Shown here piece by piece: positions 32,502 to 40,917 of a stretch of DNA of 64,000 nucleotides. Location: NCBI RefSeq assembly GCF_042649825.1, contig NZ_JBHSAB010000026.1:3872-67871 (forward strand). The letters are read 5' to 3'. Numbering within the stretch: position 1 is the stretch's first letter; each line of letters starts with the position of its first letter. Made by a program: the position numbers and the translations under genes. This stretch comes from Legionella_C dresdenensis. Lineage in GTDB: Bacteria; Pseudomonadota; Gammaproteobacteria; Legionellales; Legionellaceae. The notes beneath the pieces were generated by a model. That model was not told the origin of the DNA, did not search any database, and saw only the letters and a list, made by a program, of their open reading frames with translations.

Positions 32502-33276
32502 GCAGGTTGCCCAATTTGGACGGAGCGGAGTCAAAACCTTGCAATCAATTGGAAGCTCAGGCGTTTTTCTGTTGCGCATGTTCGCACGTAATCCTGATTT
32601 TCGAAGGCTGTGGCCTGCCTTACGTTTCCAATTGCATTTTGTGGGTGTACTTTCCTGCCTGATTATCGTGGTATCAGCACTTTTTATAGGAATGGTGGTA
32701 GGGCTGCAAGGCTATAATACTCTGCAGAAATTTGGCGCAGGCAGCCAGCTGGGTCAACTTCTGGCTTTAAGTATTTCACGCGAGCTTGGCCCGGTCATCA
32801 GTGCGTTATTATTTGCAGGCCGCGCCGGTTCTGCGCTAACTGCTGAAATTGGCCTGATGAAAGCAACCGAGCAATTAGCCAGTATGGACATGATGGGCGT
32901 CGATCCGCTTGGGCGAGTTATTTACCCGCGCTTTCTGGCTGGATTTATTGCGCTGCCGATACTTGCGCTGATTTTTTCAGCGGTTGCTGTTTACGGTGGT
33001 TATTTCATTGGTGTTGAATGGCTTGGCGTAGATGCCGGCAGTTTCTGGTCAAATATGCAGGCTGCAGTCGATTTTAAAATTGATATATTAAGCGGAATTA
33101 TAAAAAGCATTGTTTTCGCATTTGTGGTTGTATGGATAGCTGTATTTCAAGGGTTTGAATGTATTCCGACAGCGGAAGGTATCAGCCAGGCAACAACCCG
33201 GACTGTTGTATATTCGTCACTGGCGGTGCTTGGGCTTGATTTTCTGTTAACTGCGATGATGATTGGAGGCTGGTAA
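32494..33276 (+). CDS. mlaE: Phospholipid transport permease MlaE
   Basis: 260 residues from the ATG at 32494, preceded by GAGGAG; the longer reading from 32410 is only frame overlap with mlaF. The MlaE domain has five or six membrane segments, with VGLQGYNTLQKFGAGSQLG, SRELGPVISALLFAGRAGSALTAE (in parts) and LASMDMMGVDPLGRVIYPRF, the family's best conserved blocks. It is the inner-membrane core that binds MlaF and MlaD. It abuts mlaD directly. Confidence 0.96.
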   Translation: MLEQVAQFGRSGVKTLQSIGSSGVFLLRMFARNPDFRRLWPALRFQLHFVGVLSCLIIVVSALFIGMVVGLQGYNTLQKFGAGSQLGQLLALSISRELGPVISALLFAGRAGSALTAEIGLMKATEQLASMDMMGVDPLGRVIYPRFLAGFIALPILALIFSAVAVYGGYFIGVEWLGVDAGSFWSNMQAAVDFKIDILSGIIKSIVFAFVVVWIAVFQGFECIPTAEGISQATTRTVVYSSLAVLGLDFLLTAMMIGGW

Positions 33277-33756
33277 ATGAACAATAGACAACGTTACATT
33301 GATGTCAGTGTCGGTCTGTTTATGGTGCTGGGTTTGCTGGCCTTGCTCATGATGGTAATGAAGGTAAGCGGTATTTCAAGCCTGTCGTCCAAAAAAGGCT
33401 ACCATGTGACCGCTGTTTTTTCGGATATCGGTGGTCTTAAAGTACGTGCGCCAGTCACTGTGGCTGGCGTTAAAATTGGTGAAGTAAGTCGAATAGAGCT
33501 TCAGCCTGATGATTTGAATGCCAGGGTTACTCTAACGCTTCGCAGCGATAAAAAAATCCCTTTTGACGATTCTTCCGCACGAATTTTAACAGAAGGCTTG
33601 CTTGGATCGAATTATATTAGTATTGTTCCCGGTTTTGATGATAGTAGTAGCAAGCATCCTTACTTACGGGAAGGCGATGTTATTGCCAAAACTCAGGAAG
33701 CAATCATTCTGGAAAACCTGATTGGACAACTATTATTTAACATTAATAAAAAATAG
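33277..33756 (+). CDS. mlaD: Phospholipid transport MCE protein MlaD
   Basis: 159 residues. One N-terminal membrane anchor (VGLFMVLGLLALLMMVMKVSG) and a single MCE domain with VTAVFSDIGGLKVRAPVTVAGVKIG (in parts) and LTEGLLGSNYISIVPG. MlaD forms a hexameric ring in the periplasm through which lipids pass to MlaC. It starts at the base after the mlaE stop codon. Confidence 0.95.
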   Translation: MNNRQRYIDVSVGLFMVLGLLALLMMVMKVSGISSLSSKKGYHVTAVFSDIGGLKVRAPVTVAGVKIGEVSRIELQPDDLNARVTLTLRSDKKIPFDDSSARILTEGLLGSNYISIVPGFDDSSSKHPYLREGDVIAKTQEAIILENLIGQLLFNINKK

Positions 33757-33764
33757 GTGCATTG

Positions 33765-34370
33765 ATGAAACTAATTAAAGGATTATTACTGGGATTGTCA
33801 GTTTTATTGGCAAGCACTGTATTTGCTGAAAACTCACCCGTTCCCATGCTGCAGGAAACAGCCGACCATATTTTGACAACGCTGAAGCAGAACAAAGCAA
33901 ATTTAAAGAACAACCCACAGGTAATTTACCAGGCAGTTCAAAAGTATTTGCTGCCTAATGTGGATGTCGCTGGCATGTCGCGTTCAGTATTGGGACGTCA
34001 GGCCTGGTTAAAAGCTACGCCAAGCGAACGTGTTGAGTTTTCCAGAGCCTTTACCCAACTTGTTATCAGAACTTATGCAAGTCCGCTGGCTGAATACACA
34101 GATGAAACGATTAAGTTTTTACCGGTAAGAGGTTCTTCGAATGAGCGTTTTGTCCGTGTTAACAGTATGATTATCCGTTCCAATGGCAATAATATCCCAC
34201 TGGCATACAGCCTGGTTGCCAAAGAGGGTAAATGGAAAATTTATGATTTAAGTGTTGAGGGTGTAAGCCTGCTGCAAAGTTTCCGTTCCCAGTTTGCACA
34301 AGCGCTTCAGGGTGCCAATATGCAGGATTTAATCAAACAGATGAACGAACGCAGTAAACAGGCAGCCTGA
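33765..34370 (+). CDS. mlaC: Periplasmic phospholipid shuttle MlaC
   Basis: About 201 residues from ATG 33765; an upstream TTG at 33762 is in frame. A signal peptide (LLLGLSVLLASTVFAEN) is followed by the NTF2-like MlaC (Tol-Tol-Ttg2) domain, with YLLPNVDVAGMSRSVLGRQAW and FTQLVIRTYASPLAEY. It carries phospholipid across the periplasm between MlaD and the outer-membrane MlaA complex. mlaA is not in the window. Confidence 0.94.
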   Translation: MKLIKGLLLGLSVLLASTVFAENSPVPMLQETADHILTTLKQNKANLKNNPQVIYQAVQKYLLPNVDVAGMSRSVLGRQAWLKATPSERVEFSRAFTQLVIRTYASPLAEYTDETIKFLPVRGSSNERFVRVNSMIIRSNGNNIPLAYSLVAKEGKWKIYDLSVEGVSLLQSFRSQFAQALQGANMQDLIKQMNERSKQAA

Positions 34371-34657
34371 TGATTAGCCAGCCCTTTACCCTTTCCGGAG
34401 AAATGACGTTCCTGACTGTAAAATCAGATCGGGCACGTTTGCTTGATTATTGTAAATCCTTACGCGGATTAACATTATCCCTCAATCTTGGCGCTGTTAC
34501 TCATTGTGATAGCGCAGGACTGGCTTTTTTAATTGAAGCCAAGCGTCTTGCCCGAAAATATAAAAAAACCTGCCGTATTGAACAGATGCCAGATAGTGTA
34601 AAAGCATTGGCAGAATTTTGCGGTGTTGAAAAAATATTAACTTCTGATGGTGTTTAA
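34370..34657 (+). CDS. mlaB: STAS-domain Mla protein MlaB
   Basis: 95 residues, one STAS domain, the cytoplasmic partner that stabilises MlaF. The STAS loop and helix LGAVTHCDSAGLAFLIEAKR contains the CDSAG motif at the site where MlaB contacts MlaF. The start overlaps the last base of the mlaC stop codon (TGATG). As expected for the last subunit of mlaFEDCB. Confidence 0.9.
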   Translation: MISQPFTLSGEMTFLTVKSDRARLLDYCKSLRGLTLSLNLGAVTHCDSAGLAFLIEAKRLARKYKKTCRIEQMPDSVKALAEFCGVEKILTSDGV

Positions 34658-34725
34658 CACAAATAAACATCTCCCAGTAATTTCTATGAGCTATCTTTTA
34701 TAATTATGTCCATTTGTGAGTTTGT

Positions 34726-34971
34726 ATGATTAGTAATGAAGAATTAGAGCAAAAGCTGCGTAATTGCCAGGAGGTCGAATACGTCAAAGTGGAGGGAGAT
34801 GGTTACCATTATCAGTTAACGATAGTTTCTGATGTATTTGCCGGCAAACAGTCAGTTGCCAGGCAACAGTGGGTATATAAACAACTGAATGAGTATATTA
34901 CTTCTGGTATGGTTCATGCATTAACGATGAAGACCTGGACCAAAGAAGAATGGGAGAAGAAAAATGGATAA
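34726..34971 (+). CDS. ibaG: BolA-family protein IbaG
   Basis: 81 residues, a single BolA domain. It carries the invariant GDGYHYQLTIVSDVFAG and the Mxx helix ending VHALTMKTWTKEEW. BolA-like proteins bind monothiol glutaredoxins with a shared iron-sulfur cluster; IbaG is the type always found between the mla genes and murA in Gammaproteobacteria, as here. It overlaps murA by 8 bases. Confidence 0.93.
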   Translation: MISNEELEQKLRNCQEVEYVKVEGDGYHYQLTIVSDVFAGKQSVARQQWVYKQLNEYITSGMVHALTMKTWTKEEWEKKNG

Positions 34972-36229
34972 GTTGGTAATTAATGGTAATAAGCCGTTAA
35001 ATGGCGAAGTAATTATCTCCGGCGCAAAGAATTCCGCTCTCCCTATTATAGCAGGGACCTTACTGGCAACAGATATTGTAACGCTGAGTAATGTCGCTCA
35101 CCTTAAAGACGTGACAACCATGATGCAGTTGCTGTGCCAATTGGGTACGCAATTGACTGTTGATGAAAAAATGAATGTACAGGTAGATGCAAGCCAGGTG
35201 AGCGAATTTGTCGCTCCTTATGAACTTGTAAAAACCATGCGTGCCTCAATTTTGGTGCTTGGTCCTTTGCTTGCACGATTTGGACGCGCTGACGTCTCTT
35301 TACCTGGCGGTTGTGCTATCGGAACCCGTCCGGTAGATTTGCATCTTAAAGCTTTAAAAGCCATGGGTGCGGAAATTTCCGTAAAAAATGGATATATCAA
35401 AGCACGCTCAAAAGGCCGATTACAAGGAAAGCTGATTGTATTTGATACAGTAACTGTAACCGGTACTGAAAACATCTTAATGGCCGCATCGCTTGCCGAA
35501 GGTAAAACCATTATTAAAAATGCCGCCCGCGAGCCGGAAGTTGTTGATTTAGCCAATTTCCTTATTCAAATGGGTGCAAAAATTTCTGGCGCGGGAACTG
35601 GTACTATTGAGATTCAGGGCGTGGAATCGCTCAGTGGCGGTTCATTTACGGTAATGCCTGATCGTATTGAAGCGGGTACTTATCTTACTGCCGGTGCAAT
35701 TACCCGTGGACGCGTGACTGTCCGTAAAGTAAAACCGGATAATCTGTTATCCATGTTATGCAAATTTGAAGAAGCAGGGGCCGAGCTCACTCTTGGTGAG
35801 GACTGGGTTACTCTGGATATGCACGGCAAACGGCCACAGGCAGTAAATATTTCAACGGCGCCGTACCCTGCATTCCCAACCGATATGCAGGCGCAATTCA
35901 TGGCTTTAAATACTATAGCAGAGGGTTCTTCATCTGTTATTGAAAACATTTTTGAAAACCGCTTCATGCATGTTCAGGAACTGCAACGTATGGGAGCCCA
36001 GATTCAGTTAAACGGTAATACTGCCATGATTAATGGGGTAGAGCGCCTGACTGGTGCGCCGGTAATGGCAACCGATTTGCGTGCTTCTGCAAGTTTAATC
36101 CTTGCCGGGCTTGCCGCTGAAGGTGAAACGCATGTCGAGCGTATTTACCATGTTGATCGCGGTTATGAGCGTATTGAAGAAAAACTGGCAATCCTTGGCG
36201 CAGATATTAAAAGGGTTTCTACACGGTGA
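34964..36229 (+). CDS. murA: UDP-N-acetylglucosamine 1-carboxyvinyltransferase
   Basis: 421 residues, full length. MurA transfers enolpyruvate from PEP to UDP-GlcNAc, the first committed step of peptidoglycan synthesis. Seen: GNKPLNGEVIISGAKNSALP (with the early Lys-Asn), the loop LPGGCAIGTRPVDLHL whose Cys117 is the reactive, fosfomycin-sensitive residue, AREPEVVDLANFLIQMGA, YPAFPTDMQAQFM and DLRASASLILAGLAA. Fosfomycin-sensitive Cys is retained, not the Asp variant. It overlaps ibaG and the next gene. Confidence 0.98.
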   Translation: MDKLVINGNKPLNGEVIISGAKNSALPIIAGTLLATDIVTLSNVAHLKDVTTMMQLLCQLGTQLTVDEKMNVQVDASQVSEFVAPYELVKTMRASILVLGPLLARFGRADVSLPGGCAIGTRPVDLHLKALKAMGAEISVKNGYIKARSKGRLQGKLIVFDTVTVTGTENILMAASLAEGKTIIKNAAREPEVVDLANFLIQMGAKISGAGTGTIEIQGVESLSGGSFTVMPDRIEAGTYLTAGAITRGRVTVRKVKPDNLLSMLCKFEEAGAELTLGEDWVTLDMHGKRPQAVNISTAPYPAFPTDMQAQFMALNTIAEGSSSVIENIFENRFMHVQELQRMGAQIQLNGNTAMINGVERLTGAPVMATDLRASASLILAGLAAEGETHVERIYHVDRGYERIEEKLAILGADIKRVSTR

Positions 36230-36984
36230 TTAATCGTCAACAACTGATAAGTTATCTTGATAAACTATTGGGCTGCGCTAATTTTAACGATTACGCACCC
36301 AATGGTTTGCAAGTTCAGGGCTGTAATGAAATCATCAATATCTGCACAGCCGTTACCGCTTCAGCTGATGTGATCGACCAGGCCAGCAAAATGAATGCTC
36401 ATGCGTTAATTGTTCATCATGGCTATTTCTGGCGTGGTGAAAATCCAGTGATTACTGGTATTAAATATCAGCGTATCGCAGAATTAATTCGTTGCAATAT
36501 CAATTTGTTAGCCTACCATTTGCCTTTGGATTGCCATGTTGATTTAGGCAACAATGCCTGCATCGCAAAGTTATTAGAACTGCATACAGCAACGACTCAT
36601 AAGGCTGGCAGCACTCCGGGATTGTTATGGACAGGGGCTTTTAACACAGCCCGGTCGATAGAAGACGTTTCTTGCCTGCTGGCGGAAAAATTTGGCCAGC
36701 AACCAACGCATATTGCCGGCACTAGCGCCGCTATCAAAACAATCGCCTGGTGCAGCGGCGCTGCACAGGACTTTATTGAAGAGGCTCATGCACTCGGGGC
36801 TGATGCTTATTTAAGCGGTGAAATATCTGAACGCACCTATTATCAGGCCAAAGAGTTGGGGATCCATTATTTTGCCTGTGGGCATCATGCAACAGAGCGC
36901 TATGGCATTCAGGCATTGGGTAAACACCTTGCCGAACAATTTGGTTTACAGCATTATTTTATTGATAGCGATAACCCGATTTAA
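36226..36984 (+). CDS. NIF3-like dinuclear metal-binding protein (YbgI type)
   Basis: 252 residues of the NIF3/YbgI/DUF34 family. Metal motifs are ALIVHHGYFWRGE (the HH pair), AYHLPLDCHVDLGNN and CGHHATERYGIQAL near the end. In Escherichia coli the homologue forms a toroidal hexamer with a dinuclear site; its biochemical role is still poorly known and annotations as GTP cyclohydrolase 1 type 2 are not reliable. The start overlaps the murA stop by 4 bases. Confidence 0.9.
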   Translation: MINRQQLISYLDKLLGCANFNDYAPNGLQVQGCNEIINICTAVTASADVIDQASKMNAHALIVHHGYFWRGENPVITGIKYQRIAELIRCNINLLAYHLPLDCHVDLGNNACIAKLLELHTATTHKAGSTPGLLWTGAFNTARSIEDVSCLLAEKFGQQPTHIAGTSAAIKTIAWCSGAAQDFIEEAHALGADAYLSGEISERTYYQAKELGIHYFACGHHATERYGIQALGKHLAEQFGLQHYFIDSDNPI

Positions 36985-37011
36985 TCTGATTTATAGTGAA
37001 GTATATTAACC

Positions 37012-38046
37012 ATGTTTGAATTGCCGACATTAGAACAAAATCTTGCTTTTGCTTACAATAAGCCTGTTGCAACTGGCGTTATGAAACGGACGCCGGAAGA
37101 TTTCAGAGTAGATGAAATCCTGGGCTTTGATTTAACCGGAGAAGGGGAGCATTTATTCCTGCTGATTGAAAAAAGCGGGCTCAATACCGAGGAAATCGTA
37201 AAATACCTCTCTGCTGCTACCGGCAAATCCCCTAAAATGATTTCATATGCCGGCCTGAAAGACCGCCATGCTGTTACAACACAATGGTTATCCATTCATT
37301 GCCCCGGCGAAACACTGGATTTAAGCGATCTTCAGGGTGAAGGCTGGCGGGTAATTGACAGTAAGCGACATTTAAAAAAATTAAAAATCGGTGTTCTGGA
37401 AGGGAACCGTTTTCAGCTGAAAATACGTTCAGTTTCTGATATTGATGATGTCGAGCAGCGGTTGCAGCGCATCAGAGAGACGGGCGTGCCTAATTATTTC
37501 GGTGCACAACGTTTTGGTAATAACAATCAAAATTTGCTTAAAGCCCAACAATTATTGTTTGAAAATAAAAGATTCAGAAACCCTTTCTTAAAAGGCATTT
37601 ATTATTCTGCTGCCCGTTCGTTTTTATATAATCTCATTGTTTCCGAACGCATTAAAGCGCAAAACTGGAATACGGCATTAGCCGGCGATGTGATGCAACT
37701 TGAAGGTACTAACAGCATTTTCAGTATCGAACAGCCGGATCAGGAGGTTGCAGAGCGCATCAAACGTTTTGATATTTCACCTGCTGCACCATTGTGGGGT
37801 AAAGGTAAGGAAAGAGCTGAGGCAGAGGCATTGGCAATTCAGGATAAAGCACTTGATGCTTACAAAGCCTGGTGTCTGGCACTCGAAGCCCACAAGCTTG
37901 AGCGAGCCTATCGCCCGGTTATTCTGCAAGCAGGGGATCTGGAATGGAGTTGGGAGGCAGATTCTCTGACCCTGAGTTTCACCTTGCCGGCAGGCAGTTA
38001 TGCAACCAGCGTGGTGAGGGAGCTTATAGATTGTAGTGAGCTATAG
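37012..38046 (+). CDS. truD: tRNA pseudouridine(13) synthase TruD
   Basis: 344 residues. TruD modifies uridine 13 of tRNA-Glu. Family motifs are TPEDFRVDEILGFDLTGEGEH, SYAGLKDRHAVTTQ with catalytic Asp84, VPNYFGAQRFG (the NxxGxQRFG block) and PLWGKG in the inserted TRUD domain. Start supported by a normal leader after the previous gene, 27 bases away. Last gene of the mla-murA transcript; the tandem repeat block follows immediately. Confidence 0.96.
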   Translation: MFELPTLEQNLAFAYNKPVATGVMKRTPEDFRVDEILGFDLTGEGEHLFLLIEKSGLNTEEIVKYLSAATGKSPKMISYAGLKDRHAVTTQWLSIHCPGETLDLSDLQGEGWRVIDSKRHLKKLKIGVLEGNRFQLKIRSVSDIDDVEQRLQRIRETGVPNYFGAQRFGNNNQNLLKAQQLLFENKRFRNPFLKGIYYSAARSFLYNLIVSERIKAQNWNTALAGDVMQLEGTNSIFSIEQPDQEVAERIKRFDISPAAPLWGKGKERAEAEALAIQDKALDAYKAWCLALEAHKLERAYRPVILQAGDLEWSWEADSLTLSFTLPAGSYATSVVRELIDCSEL

Positions 38047-38059
38047 CAACCGGGGTTTA

Positions 38060-38375
38060 CCCTCTCCCCAACCCTCTCCCGATACGGGAGAGGGGGTATA
38101 CGGAGTATATTGGTTCCCTTTCCCGATACGGGAGAGGGAGTGTACGGAGTATATTTGGTTCCCTTTCCCGATACGGGAGAGGGAGTATACGGAGTATATT
38201 TGGTTCCCTTTCCCGATACGGGAGAGGGAGTATACGGAGTATATTGGTTCCCTTTCCCGATACGGGAGAGGGAGTATACGGAGTATATTGGTTCCCTTTC
38301 CCGATACGGGAGAGGGAGTATACAGAGTATATTGGTTCCCTCTCCCGTATCGGGAGAGGGCTAGGGAGAGGGTAT
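38060..38375. repeat. Expanded tandem array of a CCCTTTCCCGATACGGGAGAGGG unit
   Basis: The left end reads CCCTCTCCCCAACCCTCTCC and the right end CGGGAGAGGGCTAGGGAGAG, inverted copies of each other. Between them are six direct units of 44-45 bases, each with the palindrome CCCGATACGGG and a linker like GAGTATACGGAGTATATTGG, followed by one inverted unit (CCCGTATCGGG). Base changes are rare (TGTAC for TATAC in unit 2, CAGAG for CGGAG in unit 6). It follows truD directly, filling most of the 354-base gap. Open frames through it are repeats of VYGVY-type text, not genes. Confidence 0.9.
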
Positions 38376-38400
38376 TTAATCTTTCTAATCAGGATTCAAC

Positions 38401-39699
38401 CTAAAATAAAGACAGTTCCTTGATAGCAGGCTCAACTAACACCGGCGGTTTTTTAGGTGGTGATTGCATAATGTCTACCCATTGCTTAAGCGTATCCATC
38501 ATTTCTTTAGAAATAGTCAGCTTTTGTTTTTCGACTTCAATTGAATAAGTTTGGGATTCTTCATCATAAACCATATCAGGGGCAGGGTTTTTTTCCTGCT
38601 GATTTACCATGTAATCCAGTTCCTCCTTACTTACGAGCTCTCCGCCTTCGACACGCATACCGTCTGTTAGCGTATAACCATTAACTACACAATCCTGGTC
38701 TTTAGCAGACAAAGAAGTGCAAATGAGTGAGCAGGTTTTGCATAACAAGGCAATACTCATATCCAGTGAAAACCCGATAGTGTAACCCACGCCTTTACCG
38801 ACCAGTTTCAGACTTTTACCCATAACATATGCAAGCGTAATGCTGGTAAAGGAAGTTACTATGCAGTCGGCATAGGTAGGCGCAAGCAACATTACGCCCA
38901 CGGTTGCGCCTGGCCCCATTATCAGTACGGCGCAACTTGTCAACGCCGCTATAATCTTTATTTTGGCCGGCATAAGGGCCGATGATTTACTGACCAGGCC
39001 GCCAACCAGGGAGCCTGTAGTGTAACCGCTGATTTCACCAATGCTGCCTAATAGTGATGCGCACAGGCCGGCAATTGGATAAGAGCATTTATAACATTCA
39101 TCCAGTTTTTCCAGCTCTTCCTTAACATATTCTGCAAATGCATCCTTATGAGTCCTCAATCCTTCCGGTAGAGGCGGTTGTACCTGACTGGAAACCTCTT
39201 TAAGAAAGTTTTGCGCTTCCAAAAGGCAACATGCTTTTGTTCGCATATCAATCAGGTTACCGCTACTTATTTTTCGAATATCATGCAATACCTGCACTAA
39301 TTTCGCATTTTTCTCAGAGCGCGTGATATAAGTCGAGAGGATTTGTTGATTTATCATAAGAGTACATGCAAACAATATCCGTGACACATACATATAATCA
39401 TTCTTTTCCTGATCACTAAGACTGCCAGGATTTGCCCTTAATTTGGAATCCAGTGCGCTGATTTGATATTTGGACTCCATATAGCTAAATAGACCTTCAC
39501 ATAATGCAATTTGTGTATTTCGTGCGGAGACATCCGTAGCGTAAAAAAATTTTTTGAGTTTACCGGGATCGGTTTTTTCAGCCAGTTTGATATTATTTTT
39601 CTTTTTCTGATAAAGCTCGCGGATATTTTTTATATCGCTAATAAAGGTGTCAGGTAAAACATAAACGGGTTCCATTTCCTTTTGATTTTCCTTTCCCAT
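38401..39699 (-). CDS. Unknown protein with a central hydrophobic region, candidate secreted effector
   Basis: About 432 residues from the ATG at 39699 (MGKENQKEMEPVYVLPD), which has GAGGA five bases upstream; a reading from 39732 adds eleven residues without a ribosome site. The first 200 residues are helical and charged. The middle (about 205-325) is hydrophobic, with several possible membrane segments (IIAALTSCAVLIMGPGATVGVML among them, in shorter pieces). The tail has an acidic/basic alternation (EEELDYMV, EEKQKLTI-like) and ends with PAIKELSLF. No family is recognised. A soluble-hydrophobic-soluble plan with a polar C-terminus is common in Legionella and Coxiella type IV effectors, but no test here shows secretion. 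Confidence 0.6.
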   Translation of the reverse strand: MGKENQKEMEPVYVLPDTFISDIKNIRELYQKKKNNIKLAEKTDPGKLKKFFYATDVSARNTQIALCEGLFSYMESKYQISALDSKLRANPGSLSDQEKNDYMYVSRILFACTLMINQQILSTYITRSEKNAKLVQVLHDIRKISSGNLIDMRTKACCLLEAQNFLKEVSSQVQPPLPEGLRTHKDAFAEYVKEELEKLDECYKCSYPIAGLCASLLGSIGEISGYTTGSLVGGLVSKSSALMPAKIKIIAALTSCAVLIMGPGATVGVMLLAPTYADCIVTSFTSITLAYVMGKSLKLVGKGVGYTIGFSLDMSIALLCKTCSLICTSLSAKDQDCVVNGYTLTDGMRVEGGELVSKEELDYMVNQQEKNPAPDMVYDEESQTYSIEVEKQKLTISKEMMDTLKQWVDIMQSPPKKPPVLVEPAIKELSLF

Positions 39700-39950
39700 A
39701 GCATCCTCGCATCCGTATTTTTTTCCCTGCACAGGCAGGATATTTTTTTTGAAAAAAACCTGCTTAAAATATTAATATTACGACTAGATTGCATAAATGC
39801 AAATAAAATTGTTTTATTTTTTTTAGCATTGCCGGGTCAAAATGAGAACTATGCAAAAATTGTCCTGTGTAAAGCGAATTACCCACTTTTAAGCAATAAC
39901 TAACAAATGCTATAGTGTGCCAATCTGCTAGCGATAAAAGACAGTGATTT

Positions 39951-40802
39951 ATGAATACAATCAAACAGTTTTTTGGATTATTACGGCTTAGCCACTGGAG
40001 TAAGGGATTTTTTGTTTTCTGGGGGGTAATTTACTCGGGTTCCCTGGATTATCTGCCAACCGCAATACTGGCGGCTTTGGCGTTCTGCCTTATTGCCAGT
40101 GCTGGTTATATTTATAACGACTTTCAGGACAGAGAAGCGGACAGGCTGCATCCGCATAAACATAGAAGGCCGTTAGCCAGCGGCGATGCAACCTTATCTT
40201 TTGCCTTCGGCACTTTTATCTTTCTTTTAGTCAGCGGCCTGGCACTGGGCTGGTCTGTCTCCAGTAAATTAGCGGCATTATTAGGGGTATATCTGTTAAT
40301 CAATCTGGCTTACAGCCACATTTTGAAAAATCTGCCGGTTTTTAACATGCTTTGTGTGGCCAGCGGTTACATGCTGCGGGTACTTGCAGGGACTATTGGA
40401 ATAGGTTTGCCGCTCGCCCCCTGGCTGGCTGCAATAGCAATCTTGTTAAGCGGTTTAATCGCAATATGCAAACGAAGATTGGAAAAACAATTAAAAGTAA
40501 AACATGCTTCTGAGGAAGGATTATTTTCAGGTCGTGCTCCCTACCAGCTCGATTTTTTGATTGCGCTGCTGGTGGTCAGTTGTTTTACCGTATATTTATC
40601 TTATATTTTTGTAGTTCGTGATCAATCGTTTTACTTTTTGCTTACATTACCGTTTTTTGCGATTGGTTTGTGGCGATTTTCATCGCTTGCGACTAAAGAA
40701 AATAGCACGGATGATCCCGTTGCAATTTTTTTCAGCGATAGTTTATCACGATTTAATCTGCTGTGCTTTTTGGTATTAACATTTATTGCTATACGTCATT
40801 AA
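39951..40802 (+). CDS. UbiA-family prenyltransferase (decaprenyl-phosphate phosphoribosyltransferase-like)
   Basis: 283 residues, eight or nine predicted membrane segments. The first Asp-rich motif is YIYNDFQDREADRLHPHKHRRPLASG, quoted here as NDFQDREADRLHP; the HP-x-K-x-RPLASG wording is typical of the DPPR-synthase-like branch (transfer of phosphoribose to a polyprenyl phosphate) rather than UbiA proper. A second Asp region appears only weakly. It may make a decorated lipid carrier for surface polysaccharide, which fits the sugar dehydratase gene that follows 116 bases downstream. A -10-like TATAGT lies at about 39911. Product is an inference. Confidence 0.75.
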   Translation: MNTIKQFFGLLRLSHWSKGFFVFWGVIYSGSLDYLPTAILAALAFCLIASAGYIYNDFQDREADRLHPHKHRRPLASGDATLSFAFGTFIFLLVSGLALGWSVSSKLAALLGVYLLINLAYSHILKNLPVFNMLCVASGYMLRVLAGTIGIGLPLAPWLAAIAILLSGLIAICKRRLEKQLKVKHASEEGLFSGRAPYQLDFLIALLVVSCFTVYLSYIFVVRDQSFYFLLTLPFFAIGLWRFSSLATKENSTDDPVAIFFSDSLSRFNLLCFLVLTFIAIRH

Positions 40803-40917
40803 ATAGAAAAAAAGCATGTGGCGTTTTTATTATTATCCGAATTTATAGTAACATGTGAGAGTCGCTGTTATATTGCTCCGGGTCATGTACTAACCAACGA
40901 AAGGATTTTTTTTGATA

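Noticed and set aside
38060..38375. Tandem array as a CRISPR locus
   Set aside because: Units are contiguous, without unique spacers, and no cas gene is near. The linker is repeated with the rest of the unit.
38036..38404. Open frames of 122 and 84 residues through the tandem array after truD
   Set aside because: The translations are repeats of VPFPDTGEG/VYGVY text dictated by the DNA repeat in more than one frame; no ribosome site and no protein family pattern.
39760..39790. Possible PmrA box upstream of the unknown effector-like gene
   Set aside because: One half-site (ATTAATATT) resembles the consensus, but the second half at the right spacing is missing.
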